From an uncultured Clostridia bacterium (GTDB taxonomy: Bacteria; Bacillota; Clostridia; Christensenellales; UBA1242): 12,534 nucleotides of DNA. Both the position numbers and the translations under genes were made by a program. The DNA is taken from assembly GCA_934746515.1 (NCBI GenBank), contig CAKVFH010000022.1:1-12534 (forward strand), read 5' to 3'. This document shows, piece after piece, positions 1 through 7,353 of this stretch. How positions within the stretch are numbered: the first letter of the stretch is position 1; every line of letters begins with the position of its first letter. The notes below the pieces were generated by a model that made no database searches, was not told the origin of the DNA, and saw nothing but the letters and a program-made list of their open reading frames with translations.

Positions 1-7
1 ATTAGTG

Positions 8-16
8 TGATATAAT
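8..16 (+). promoter_or_regulatory. Extended -10 promoter of the gmk operon
   Basis: TATAAT at 11-16 is preceded by TG at 8-9, giving an extended -10 element. Transcription would start near base 23, just ahead of the ribosome binding site. Any -35 box would lie at or before the window edge and cannot be judged. Confidence 0.6.
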
Positions 17-36
17 AAAACAAAAAGGGGATGTTT

Positions 37-663
37 ATGCGATTTGATAAAAAGGGTTTATTGATTGTTTTTTCTGGCCCAAGTGGAGTTGGTAAAGGAA
101 CTGTTAGGAAAAAAGTTTTCGATAAGCTTGGCGAAAAATTATATTTTTCAATTTCTATGACTACCAGGGGAATTCGTGAAGGCGAGAGACATGGTGTTGA
201 TTATACATTCATTTCAAGAGATGCGTTTTTAAAGGAACTTGATAGAGATAATCTTTTGGAATACAATGAATATGTTGGAAATTTTTATGGAACGCCAAAG
301 GATGTTGTTTTTGAAAAAATCAATAATGGCATTGATGTTGTGTTGGAAATTGATGTTAATGGCGCAAGACAAATTAAAGAAAAAGTTCCAAATTGTGTTT
401 CAATTTTTGTGGCTCCACCAAGTTTTGGTGCGTTAAAAGAACGCTTGATTGGGAGAAATACCGACAGCGCGGAAGTTATTGAAAAGAGACTTAAAAAAGC
501 TGAAACTGAAATTGCACTTGCTAAAAGTTATGACTATATTGTTATAAATGATGACATTGATGAAGCTGCAAACGATGTTATGTCAATCATTGAAAGCGAA
601 CATTTGAGAGTTGATAGAGTTATGGATGATTACTATGACTTTATTGGTTTTAAAAACAACTAA
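37..663 (+). CDS. gmk: Guanylate kinase
   Basis: Guanylate kinase phosphorylates GMP to GDP with ATP in the cytoplasm, an essential step in GTP and dGTP supply. With the start chosen here (208 aa, normal family length) the P-loop GPSGVGKGT lies at residues 14-22. The GMP-binding region follows (TTR-x-x-R-x-GE near residues 42-49, then G-V-D-Y), then the family blocks LEYNEYVGNFYGTP and LEIDVNGA. The C-terminal RL-x-x-R lid region and the HLRV end are also typical. I prefer ATG 37 to the in-frame ATG 31: the GGGG of the Shine-Dalgarno sequence (27-30) touches 31 but is six bases from 37. The next gene starts 36 bases downstream with no terminator, so this looks like the first gene of a three-gene operon. 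The rpoZ gene that often follows gmk in Bacillota is absent here. Confidence 0.96.
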   Translation: MRFDKKGLLIVFSGPSGVGKGTVRKKVFDKLGEKLYFSISMTTRGIREGERHGVDYTFISRDAFLKELDRDNLLEYNEYVGNFYGTPKDVVFEKINNGIDVVLEIDVNGARQIKEKVPNCVSIFVAPPSFGALKERLIGRNTDSAEVIEKRLKKAETEIALAKSYDYIVINDDIDEAANDVMSIIESEHLRVDRVMDDYYDFIGFKNN

Positions 664-699
664 TTTATTAAATTTTTATTGAATTTTTAGGGGGATAAA

Positions 700-1428
700 A
701 TGGCTGAAGAAACAAAAGAAAGTGGTCCAAAAGTTTCATCTGACGGAAGGCAATTCACACATCTTTATAATAGTCCTGCACCTTGGACTGGTATGCCTGG
801 TGGCACAGAATTTAAAAGTTATCTTTTAAAAATGCGTGATAGCGGTAAGAAGAAAGAACTCAATGAGTCTGAAAAAAAGTGTCTTGAAGATTTGGAGAAA
901 TACATTAGTGAGAATCCAGAAAAAGAAGAATCTGAAGCAACATTTGACGAAAGTGTAATTGACTGGACAAGACTTTCGTCAAACCATGCAGTTGCATTTT
1001 ATTTGGTTTTTCCTGAATGGTTTTTGTCTGATGCAAACAAAAATATTCAAAGATTCGTTTTGAGCAAATATAAAGAATGTAGTGTTTCTGAAATTGTTAA
1101 ATATGCAAAAGAAAAAATAAAGAAGCTTCAAGCTAGTATAAATGGCAAAAATAAAGTTGAAGGCGAAGAAAAAGATCAAAAATCAGAACAAGACGAGAAC
1201 GCTAAAGGAGAAAAAGAAGGAGAAACTCCTGAAAACGAAAAAAGTTCTGAAAAAGAAAAAGGCAAAGGGAAATCGGTATTTAAAAATTTTGCTGACTTTT
1301 CCAGAAAGAACAATGAAGAATATTTTGAAGACTATGGCAAGACAAGTGGACTTGATGAAAATAGCTTAACAGAAAAAGAAATTGATAAAATCAATAAAAT
1401 TGCAAATGATAATGCTAGAGAAATGTAG
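700..1428 (+). CDS. Unrecognised charged cytoplasmic protein (242 aa)
   Basis: No family recognised. The start is well supported: AGGGGG at 689-694 lies five bases before the ATG. No signal peptide or membrane segment is visible. The N-terminal part (about residues 1-145) looks folded, with aromatic stretches such as FTHLYNSPAPWTGMPGG and AVAFYLVFPEWFL. A Lys/Glu-rich low-complexity stretch follows at about residues 147-192 and looks disordered. The C-terminal 50 residues are again mixed (VFKNFADFSRKNNEEYF) and end in a charged predicted helix. It sits between gmk and a lipoprotein, with 36 bases upstream and 13 downstream, so it is probably cotranscribed with both. The position that often holds rpoZ (omega subunit) is taken by this gene, but no omega motif is visible and I do not claim homology. 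Confidence 0.8.
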   Translation: MAEETKESGPKVSSDGRQFTHLYNSPAPWTGMPGGTEFKSYLLKMRDSGKKKELNESEKKCLEDLEKYISENPEKEESEATFDESVIDWTRLSSNHAVAFYLVFPEWFLSDANKNIQRFVLSKYKECSVSEIVKYAKEKIKKLQASINGKNKVEGEEKDQKSEQDENAKGEKEGETPENEKSSEKEKGKGKSVFKNFADFSRKNNEEYFEDYGKTSGLDENSLTEKEIDKINKIANDNAREM

Positions 1429-1441
1429 GTTAGGAGAAAAA

Positions 1442-2422
1442 ATGAAAACACTAAAAAAACTGTTTTGTTTCTTGCTGATTTTTGCTTTTTGTTTTTCATT
1501 TTCTGCCTGCACTAAAGGTGGAAACACTGGTGGTGGCGGAGATAAGAACATTGAGCAAAATGACGATAACAAGAATGGTGACAACAAGCCAGAAGAATAT
1601 GTGCCACTGAATTCAAGTGACATAATTTTGCTGGGTGCGAATATGTCACAAAAGTTTTTGACGGACTTTTCTTCAGATTTGACAGACTCGGATAAATTTG
1701 ATGATAATATTGAAAAGCATAAAATTTTATTTTTGAATGCATCGCAAATGCTTAAAAAAATCAACGATATAAAAAATTTGTCGTTTGAAGTGAGCTTGAA
1801 AGGCGAAATGATTGAACAAGCACAAGAAAACAAACCAAATATGGTAAACAAGTTTTATATCAATTATATTCCAGAAGATGCAAATGGAAATGCTAGTGTT
1901 GAAATTAAAATTATTTTTAGTTTTAAAGATTTAAGTGTTGAGAACACTTATGATTATTACTACTTTTTGATTGAGACAAATAAAAAACAAGGCACAATTT
2001 CTTTTGAATGTGCGGTAGAAAATTCGTCATTATCTGGCTCAAATGATTCACAGGCGAGCTATAATGTGTTTAAGTTTGGCGGAGCGATTGGCGAAACTAA
2101 TTTAGTTAAAAACTATGATTTTTCATATTTTGAAAGAATCACGAAAATTACAAATTATTCGACAGCGATGATAAACAATAACTTTATAAAGAATTTTGAA
2201 CAATCAACTTTTTCAGATGAAACTAAAAAATATTTTGATCCAGCGGATAGTGAACAGAGTTTGAGAAATCCAAATTCAGAGCAAGTTCAATTTTTGATTA
2301 GTGAAATTGGCAAGATTGGACAGAGTTTAAATCTTCTTCAGCTTAGCGGAGCGATGAAAACTGTTAATGGTTTGTCAAATGCATTGGTGGTTTTCGCTGA
2401 TGGTGAAACTAAAATAATTTAA
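1442..2422 (+). CDS. Unrecognised secreted lipoprotein (326 aa)
   Basis: The N-terminus is a lipoprotein signal peptide: MKTLKK, a hydrophobic stretch at residues 7-20, then the lipobox FSAC with Cys23 as the predicted lipidated residue. A Gly/Asn/Asp-rich flexible linker follows at about residues 24-52. The remaining 270 residues would lie outside the membrane and match no family I can name. They contain repeated beta-like segments (FYINYIPEDANGNASVEIKI, then YDYYYFLIET) and a C-terminal half with many Asn, Ser and Gln. The reading frame is open upstream to 1382, but AGGAG at 1432-1436 sits five bases before ATG 1442 and the signal peptide begins there, so 1442 is the start. It follows the charged protein by 13 bases and ends the gmk operon. 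The next promoter begins eight bases after its stop, with no terminator visible between them. Confidence 0.85.
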   Translation: MKTLKKLFCFLLIFAFCFSFSACTKGGNTGGGGDKNIEQNDDNKNGDNKPEEYVPLNSSDIILLGANMSQKFLTDFSSDLTDSDKFDDNIEKHKILFLNASQMLKKINDIKNLSFEVSLKGEMIEQAQENKPNMVNKFYINYIPEDANGNASVEIKIIFSFKDLSVENTYDYYYFLIETNKKQGTISFECAVENSSLSGSNDSQASYNVFKFGGAIGETNLVKNYDFSYFERITKITNYSTAMINNNFIKNFEQSTFSDETKKYFDPADSEQSLRNPNSEQVQFLISEIGKIGQSLNLLQLSGAMKTVNGLSNALVVFADGETKII

Positions 2423-2430
2423 ACTTTTTC

Positions 2431-2459
2431 TTGACAAAGTTTTTTGTGTGGAGTATCAT
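2431..2459 (+). promoter_or_regulatory. Sigma-A type promoter for the MetRS-like gene
   Basis: TTGACA at 2431-2436 and TATCAT at 2454-2459 are separated by 17 bases. Transcription should begin near 2466, giving a leader of about 140 bases before the ATG at 2606. Confidence 0.8.
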
Positions 2460-2465
2460 AAAAAC

Positions 2466-2507
2466 ATGGTAAATAAAAATATTTTCAAGCAACAACAACA
2501 ATTTTAA
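2466..2507 (+). CDS. Possible leader peptide MVNKNIFKQQQQF
   Basis: A 13-codon reading frame starts at ATG 2466, seven bases after the -10 box, so it would be leaderless, and stops with TAA at 2505-2507. Four consecutive CAA (Gln) codons at 2490-2501 lie inside and just after segment 1 of the attenuator-like leader. This position is suggestive, but there is no Shine-Dalgarno sequence, the frame is short, and Gln does not match the Met specificity of the downstream enzyme. It may be a chance frame. Confidence 0.25.
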   Translation: MVNKNIFKQQQQF

Positions 2508-2589
2508 TTGTGTAGAAAATTTCTACACAAGCTTTTTGTTGCTTGTGAAAATTTGAAATCATCAAGCGACAAACTTGATGATTTTTTTT
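2481..2589 (+). promoter_or_regulatory. Attenuator-like leader with two exclusive folds
   Basis: Segment 1 CAAGCAACAA (2486-2495) pairs with segment 2 TTGTTGCTTG (2536-2545), apart from a two-base bulge at 2545-2546. ATTTTC 2481-2486 / GAAAAT 2547-2552 extends this helix. Inside it lies an almost perfect hairpin, arms 2508-2518 and 2520-2530. Segment 3 CAAGCGACAA (2563-2572) nearly copies segment 1 and can pair with segment 2 over ten bases with one G-U wobble. Segment 3 overlaps the 5' arm and loop of the terminator hairpin at 2556-2584. The two states 1:2 plus terminator, and 2:3 antiterminator, therefore exclude each other. No T-box sequence and no riboswitch class I know is visible. The signal is unknown. 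Confidence 0.6.
2556..2589 (+). terminator. Intrinsic terminator in the MetRS-like leader
   Basis: Arms AAATCATCAAG (2556-2566) and CTTGATGATTT (2574-2584) form an 11-bp helix around a seven-base loop, with eight consecutive T at 2582-2589. It lies within the leader, five bases before the AAAGGAG ribosome binding site. Its position between promoter and gene suggests conditional termination rather than a gene end. Confidence 0.75.
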
Positions 2590-2605
2590 ATTTAAAGGAG
2601 AAATT

Positions 2606-4684
2606 ATGGATAATGATAAAATGAAGGAAATCCTTGAGAGAATGAGAGCAAACAGACCAGTTTTTCCAAAGCGTGCAATTGTTACTGCTGGTATGCCTTA
2701 TGGTAGCAAAGATTTGCATTATGGACATGTTTGCGGAATGATGGTTTATGCTGATTTTATTGCAAGATTTTTGAAGGACAAACTGGGAAAAGATAATGTT
2801 ATATTTGTTTCTGGAACTGACTGTTATGGTTCGCCAGCGCTTGAAACATATAGAAAAAAAGTTGCAAATGGCTACACTGGAACCATTGAAGACATGGTTG
2901 CAGAATATAACAATCATCACAAAGCAACAATTGCAAAATATGAGATTGGTTTTGATTGGTTTGGTGGTTCTGCTATTGGCGAATCAAAAGATATGCACAA
3001 AAAAGTGAGTGACGAGTTTTTTGAAAGACTTTACAATAATCACACACTTTCAAGAATGGCAACATTCCAGTTTTATGATGAAAAGGCTAAATGCTTCTTA
3101 AATGGCAGACAGGTTGTTGGAAAATGTCCAATTGATGGTTGCAAGAGTGAAAAAGGTTATGCTGATGAATGTGAACTTGGTCACCAATATCTGCCTGAAC
3201 AACTCATTGATCCTGTTTCAACATTAACAGGAACAAAACCTGAACTTAAAAAGATTGAAAACTGGTATTTCAATTTGCAAAATTATACTGATCTTTTGAA
3301 AGAATGGGTAAACTTTTTGGAAACAAAAACACCAACTCGTGAATTTGTTACAAAAGAAATTAAAGAGTTTTTGAAAAAACCAGAAATTTACATCAAAAAA
3401 GAATTCATGGACGAGTTTAATAAAATTTCAGGAAAACTTCCTAAATTTGAGCAGTTTGAAGATAAGAGCAAGGCTAGCTTTGTTATAACTTTTGATACGC
3501 TTGAAGATAGAGAAAAGGCATGTGAAATTCTTTCTGGCAAACAGACCCCAGAGTGGGAGAAAAGTGAGATTGCTCCGGAAGATAAAGTTGAACAAGAGCA
3601 AGCCAGCGCAATAAGATATAGAACAGGAAAGACTCTTGTGCCATTTAGACTTTCTGGTAATATTTCGTGGGGTGTTCCTGTTCCTGAAAAAGAAGGTTTA
3701 AAAGATTTGACTTTCTACTGCTGGCCAGAATCACTTTGGGCACCAATTTCATTTACTAGAGCTTATCTAAAACACAATGGTTTTCCAGATGATGAATGGA
3801 AAAAGTATTGGTGCAAAAAAGATGCGAAAGTTTATCAAATTCTTGGCGAAGATAATGCTTATTTTTATGGCCCTGCACAGCACGCAATGTGGTTTGCAAC
3901 ACAAAAGGGTGAGCCAAAAGTTGATGCTCCAGACGGCGAGCTTCAAATGAGTCAGCTTATTGTAAATAAACATTCACTTTTCATGGGAAACAAGGCAAGT
4001 TCATCTGGTTCGGTTAAACCACCAATGGCTGATGATTTGCTAAATTATTATACCGATGAACAACTTCGTGCACACTTTTTAGCACTCTCTGTTGGAAACA
4101 CATCTTCTTCATTTAATCCAAAAGTTTATGATCCAAATGCAAAACCTGAAGATGTTGATCCGGTTGTTAAAGATGGAAACCTTTTGACAAATGTTTATAA
4201 CAGGTCACTGAGAACTCTTTTCTATACTTGGCAAAAAGATTTTGATGGTGTTGTTCCTTATGGTGAAATTGACGAAACTGTTTTGCTGGAATGTGAAATG
4301 TCAATTTTGAAATTTGAAAAGTGCATGATGGAAAACAAGTTCCACATGTGCATGTATGAACTTGATAGTTTCTTGAGAAACATAAACAAATATTGGACAA
4401 AAAATTTCAATCCTGATGACAAAGAATTAGAGAAAAAATGTATTGTAAACACTCTTCATTATGTTAAGGTTGCAATGGTTATGCTTCATTCAGTTGCACC
4501 AAAAGGAATAGAAAATCTTGCAGCTCAACTTAATGTTGATGAGTCAATATTTAATTGGGATAGATGCAATGAACCAATTTATAATTGGTTTGAAGATAAG
4601 CAAAATCACAAGGCAAAATTTATTGAAGCAAAATATGATTTCTTCAAAAAACATCCAAGTCAACTTGAATCAATAGAAAAATAA
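2606..4684 (+). CDS. metG: Methionyl-tRNA synthetase-like class I synthetase, KMSKS variant
   Basis: A cytoplasmic class I aminoacyl-tRNA synthetase, predicted to charge tRNA-Met. The HIGH element is HYGH at residues 38-41 within AGMPYGSKDLHYGH, followed by SGTDCYGSPALE, the usual MetRS order. A metal-binding knuckle is visible as C174-x4-C179 and C189-x3-H193. The block ISWGVPVP (353-360) and the CWPESLW segment match the family. The KMSKS loop is KASSS at residues 463-467, a marked deviation in which the second Lys is Ser. An extra segment of about 60 residues (roughly 258-318) lies ahead of ISWGVPVP. The protein ends after the helical anticodon-binding domain and lacks a C-terminal Trbp111-like domain. 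AAAGGAG at 2594-2600 supports the start. I recall similar KASSS synthetases in other Clostridia, but whether this is the cell's only MetRS cannot be seen here. Confidence 0.85.
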   Translation: MDNDKMKEILERMRANRPVFPKRAIVTAGMPYGSKDLHYGHVCGMMVYADFIARFLKDKLGKDNVIFVSGTDCYGSPALETYRKKVANGYTGTIEDMVAEYNNHHKATIAKYEIGFDWFGGSAIGESKDMHKKVSDEFFERLYNNHTLSRMATFQFYDEKAKCFLNGRQVVGKCPIDGCKSEKGYADECELGHQYLPEQLIDPVSTLTGTKPELKKIENWYFNLQNYTDLLKEWVNFLETKTPTREFVTKEIKEFLKKPEIYIKKEFMDEFNKISGKLPKFEQFEDKSKASFVITFDTLEDREKACEILSGKQTPEWEKSEIAPEDKVEQEQASAIRYRTGKTLVPFRLSGNISWGVPVPEKEGLKDLTFYCWPESLWAPISFTRAYLKHNGFPDDEWKKYWCKKDAKVYQILGEDNAYFYGPAQHAMWFATQKGEPKVDAPDGELQMSQLIVNKHSLFMGNKASSSGSVKPPMADDLLNYYTDEQLRAHFLALSVGNTSSSFNPKVYDPNAKPEDVDPVVKDGNLLTNVYNRSLRTLFYTWQKDFDGVVPYGEIDETVLLECEMSILKFEKCMMENKFHMCMYELDSFLRNINKYWTKNFNPDDKELEKKCIVNTLHYVKVAMVMLHSVAPKGIENLAAQLNVDESIFNWDRCNEPIYNWFEDKQNHKAKFIEAKYDFFKKHPSQLESIEK

Positions 4685-4710
4685 AAAATCGCAATTTTGC
4701 GATTTTTTTT
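4684..4710. terminator. Bidirectional terminator between metG-like gene and tspO
   Basis: Arms AAAAATCGCA and TGCGATTTTT form a ten-bp helix with a short AT loop. It is followed by a run of T on the plus strand (4703-4710) and, read from the minus strand, by six T (4688-4683). It lies between two convergent genes and can end both transcripts. Confidence 0.85.
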
Positions 4711-4741
4711 TATGAAAAACAATTAAAATTTGGCAAAATAG

Positions 4742-5272
4742 CTAAAAATTTAGTAAAACTATACCTAAATTAAGATACATTGCGTAAATCAGCCAAAGGG
4801 TGTAAATGTTAAAGATTATGCCGGAAACTATGTTAGCATAAAAATATCTATACATAACAATGCAGGCGCTAGCTACAACAAAAACAAGCCAGATACACGC
4901 CCAAATTGGAAGGTTGAGCCTAAAGAAAAATAGTGGCCACAAAACATTGAAAAACATGTGAATGAAATAGAAAATCAAGTTGAGTTTTCTGTCTTTGCTT
5001 TTTATTTCTTTGTCGCGCCACATTAAAAATGTTGACACTCCAATTGCAATATAGATTATTGACCAGCAAATTGGAAATACAATTTTTGGTGCGTTTCCTG
5101 GTGGCATTTTGTAGTTTTGAAAATTGAACATTTTTCCACCGAGAAGAGTGGCAAGTCCGCCTAAAGCGATTGTTCCAACAATAAACAAAAGGGCGTCAAT
5201 CCACCAATTGTGTTTAACCGTCCACCAGGGATTGTTTGATTTTTTTGCGACTAGAGGTTTTGTGTTTTGCAT
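4742..5272 (-). CDS. tspO: TspO/MBR family membrane protein
   Basis: A member of the TspO/translocator family, small five-helix membrane proteins that bind porphyrins and related compounds. Their physiological role in bacteria is debated and is often tied to tetrapyrrole or stress responses. Hydrophobic segments lie at about residues 27-45, 66-84, 97-117, 122-142 and 148-170. Family marks are PPGNAPKIVFPICW with the following YIAIG (57-78), N109-V-L-W-PLFF (109-116), and the closing WLIYAMYLN (160-168). The 176-residue length is slightly above normal because of a polar N-terminal extension of about 25 residues. On the minus strand GGAG lies six bases before the ATG. I see no strong minus-strand promoter: TATAAA at 5316-5311 lacks a good -35. 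It diverges from the ABC-F gene and converges on the MetRS-like gene. Confidence 0.88.
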   Translation of the reverse strand: MQNTKPLVAKKSNNPWWTVKHNWWIDALLFIVGTIALGGLATLLGGKMFNFQNYKMPPGNAPKIVFPICWSIIYIAIGVSTFLMWRDKEIKSKDRKLNLIFYFIHMFFNVLWPLFFFRLNLPIWACIWLVFVVASACIVMYRYFYANIVSGIIFNIYTLWLIYAMYLNLGIVLLNF

Positions 5273-5338
5273 AATATTCTCCTTGATTGATTATTGACAG
5301 AAACTGTTTTTTTATACTTTTTATTTATTTGATTTCCA

Positions 5339-5368
5339 TTGACAAGATTTGAATAAATCATCTATAAT
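5339..5368 (+). promoter_or_regulatory. Promoter of the ABC-F gene
   Basis: TTGACA at 5339-5344 and TATAAT at 5363-5368 are 18 bases apart, both perfect consensus boxes. The predicted start is near 5375, leaving a leader of about 25 bases, too short for the attenuators found before some ABC-F resistance genes. Confidence 0.85.
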
Positions 5369-5380
5369 AAGTTTATTATA
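5363..5380 (+). repeat. AT-only inverted repeat over the -10 box
   Basis: TATAATAA and TTATTATA, separated by GT, form a perfect eight-bp inverted repeat covering the -10 box and predicted start site. It could be an operator, but AT-only palindromes arise often by chance in such DNA. Confidence 0.35.
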
Positions 5381-5399
5381 AAAGGGAAAGGGCATATCA

Positions 5400-6971
5400 A
5401 TGATTAGTGTTAATAATGTTAGGCTTCAATTTGGCAGTCGTGTTTTGTTTGAAGATGTAAATTTGAAGTTTGAAAGCGGAAATTGTTATGGTATTATCGG
5501 TGCAAATGGTGCTGGTAAATCTACATTTTTAAAGCTTATTACAAAACAAATTGAACCAAGTTCTGGTGATATTGTTATTGAAAAAGGAAAGAGATTAAGT
5601 TTTTTGGTGCAGGATCAAAAAGCTTGGGATGATTATACAGTTTTATCAACCGTTATGCATGGCTATGAAAGACTTATGGAAATCATGGAAGAAAAAGATG
5701 CGCTCTATGCTAAACCTGATTTTTCAGAAGCTGATGGCATTCGTGCAGGTGAGCTTGAAAACGAGTTTATGGAAATTGGTGGTTGGGAAGCTGAAAGCGA
5801 AGCTCAAAACCTTTTGAACGAGCTTGGAATTAGCGAATCTTTCTTTGATGTTATGATGAGAGATTTGGATCCAAAACTAAAGGTTAAGGTTCTTTTGGCA
5901 AAAGCACTTTTTAAAAATCCTGACATTTTGATTTTGGATGAACCTACAAACAACCTTGATGCAAAAACTGTAAACTGGCTCGAAAACTTCTTGATTGATT
6001 TTGAGAACCTTGTTATTGTTGTTTCACACAACCGTTACTTTTTGAATAAAATCTGCACACATATTTGCGATATTGATTTTGGTAAAATTGAGATGTATGT
6101 CGGAAACTATGATTTCTGGTATGAATCAAGCCAACTTTTGCAGCGTCAAGCTAAAGAGCAAAACAAAAGAGCAGAGCAAAGAGCAAAAGAACTTAAAGAG
6201 TTTATTGCAAGATTTGCGGCAAATGCTTCAAAGAGCAAACAAGCAACCAGCAGAAAGAAAGAACTTGAAAAACTTGAATTTGTTGACATTAAGCCATCAT
6301 CAAGAAAATATCCTTATGTTGACTTTAAACCAACAAGAGAAGTTGGAAATGAAATTTTGCGTGTAACAAACCTTACAAAAAATGGTTTCTTTGAAAATAT
6401 TTCATTCACTGTTAGCAAGGGAGATAAAATTGCGTTCATTTGTCAAAATGCAAATGTTGTAACAATGCTTTACAAGATTTTGATGGGTGAAGATTCGGCT
6501 GATAGTGGTAATTTTGAGTGGGGTTCAACAGTAACAGTTGGATATCTTCCTGAAAATAATGATGCTTACTTCAAAGATTGCGGTGCGTCACTTGTTGACT
6601 GGCTTGCACAATATTCAAATGATAAAGACCAAACATTTTTGAGAAGCTGGCTTGGCAGAATGTTGTTTTCTGGCGAAGAAGCAAAGAAAAAAGCAAACTG
6701 CATTTCTGGTGGAGAAAAGGTTAGATGTATGCTTGCAAGAGTTATGCTTTCTGGCGCAAATGTTTTGGTTTTTGATGAACCAACAAACCACTTGGATTTG
6801 GAAAGTATCACAAGTTTGAACAAGGGTATGATAAATTATAAATCACCAATTTTGTTTAACAGTCAAGACCATGAGCTTTTGCAGACTGTTGCAAACCGTA
6901 TTATTGAAATCGATAAAACTATCATTTATGATAAATCTACAACTTATAACAACTATCTTGGACTTGACTAG
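5400..6971 (+). CDS. YbiT-like ABC-F ATPase with one degenerate ATP site
   Basis: A cytoplasmic two-domain ATPase of the ABC-F family, whose members act on the ribosome E-site during translation and have no membrane domain. The opening MISVNNVRLQFGSRVLFEDV, the block EKDALYAKPDFSEADGIRA and VGNYDFWYESSQL point to the YbiT branch. Domain 1 has an intact Walker A (GANGAGKST, 34-42), Walker B with D180-E181 and switch His210. Where the LSGSQ signature belongs (about 156-160) it has LDPKL. The charged helical linker spans about 240-310. In domain 2, Walker A is replaced by CQNANVVTM (348-356), with Val354 where the Lys should be, and the switch His is Gln489. The signature SGGEK (436-440) and Walker B D459-E460 are intact. 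So one composite ATP site appears functional and the other lost. AAAGGG at 5387-5392 supports the start. Length (523 aa) is normal. Confidence 0.92.
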   Translation: MISVNNVRLQFGSRVLFEDVNLKFESGNCYGIIGANGAGKSTFLKLITKQIEPSSGDIVIEKGKRLSFLVQDQKAWDDYTVLSTVMHGYERLMEIMEEKDALYAKPDFSEADGIRAGELENEFMEIGGWEAESEAQNLLNELGISESFFDVMMRDLDPKLKVKVLLAKALFKNPDILILDEPTNNLDAKTVNWLENFLIDFENLVIVVSHNRYFLNKICTHICDIDFGKIEMYVGNYDFWYESSQLLQRQAKEQNKRAEQRAKELKEFIARFAANASKSKQATSRKKELEKLEFVDIKPSSRKYPYVDFKPTREVGNEILRVTNLTKNGFFENISFTVSKGDKIAFICQNANVVTMLYKILMGEDSADSGNFEWGSTVTVGYLPENNDAYFKDCGASLVDWLAQYSNDKDQTFLRSWLGRMLFSGEEAKKKANCISGGEKVRCMLARVMLSGANVLVFDEPTNHLDLESITSLNKGMINYKSPILFNSQDHELLQTVANRIIEIDKTIIYDKSTTYNNYLGLD

Positions 6972-7041
6972 CTTTAGAGATTTTGTAAAAGGTGAGTTTT
7001 AACAACTTAATTTAAGTTAATATAGCATAAGAAATAATTTA

Positions 7042-7086
7042 TTTCAGGGGTAGAAAAAAATTCTATCCCTGAAAAATAATTTTTTT
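7042..7086 (+). terminator. Terminator after the ABC-F gene
   Basis: A 14-bp helix with one G-U pair (7042-7055 with 7061-7074) closes an AAAAA loop and is followed after a few bases by seven T (7080-7086). A smaller inverted repeat, AACTTAA/TTAAGTT at 7004-7018, lies upstream and has no T-run. Confidence 0.85.
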
Positions 7087-7097
7087 AGATTTTTTTG

Positions 7098-7126
7098 TTG
7101 ACAAACCTCTCAAGTTAGTGTATAGT
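7098..7126 (+). promoter_or_regulatory. Promoter of the tRNA operon
   Basis: TTGACA at 7098-7103 and TATAGT at 7121-7126 are 17 bases apart. The predicted start near 7133 leaves a short 5' leader before the first tRNA. Confidence 0.85.
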
Positions 7127-7156
7127 AGTGTCGTTAGTTTGATGCAACCAACATAG

Positions 7157-7233
7157 CGGGGTATAGCGCAGTTTGGTAGCGCGCGCGGTTTGGGTCCGTG
7201 AGGTCGTGAGTTCGAGTCTCGCTACCCCGACCA
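7157..7233 (+). tRNA. tRNA-Pro (TGG)
   Basis: The cloverleaf is complete: acceptor CGGGGTA/TACCCCG, anticodon loop TTTGGGT with TGG at 7191-7193, T-arm with TTCGAGT, discriminator A and encoded CCA. First of six tRNAs in the operon. Confidence 0.95.
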
Positions 7234-7252
7234 TAGTTGCAGAGAATTGATT

Positions 7253-7329
<77 letters not shown>

Positions 7330-7353
7330 CAAAATTTAATAATCAAATAATTT

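Noticed and set aside
1366..1851. Minus-strand 161-residue frame opposite the lipoprotein
   Set aside because: It overlaps two well-supported plus-strand genes and is a Ser/Phe-rich mirror of Lys/Glu-rich coding; no ribosome binding site or recognisable domain.
2460..2600. T-box or SAM riboswitch before the MetRS-like gene
   Set aside because: Neither the T-box sequence (AGGGTGGNACCGCG type) nor the conserved cores of SAM riboswitches are present, and the leader is too short for a full T-box.
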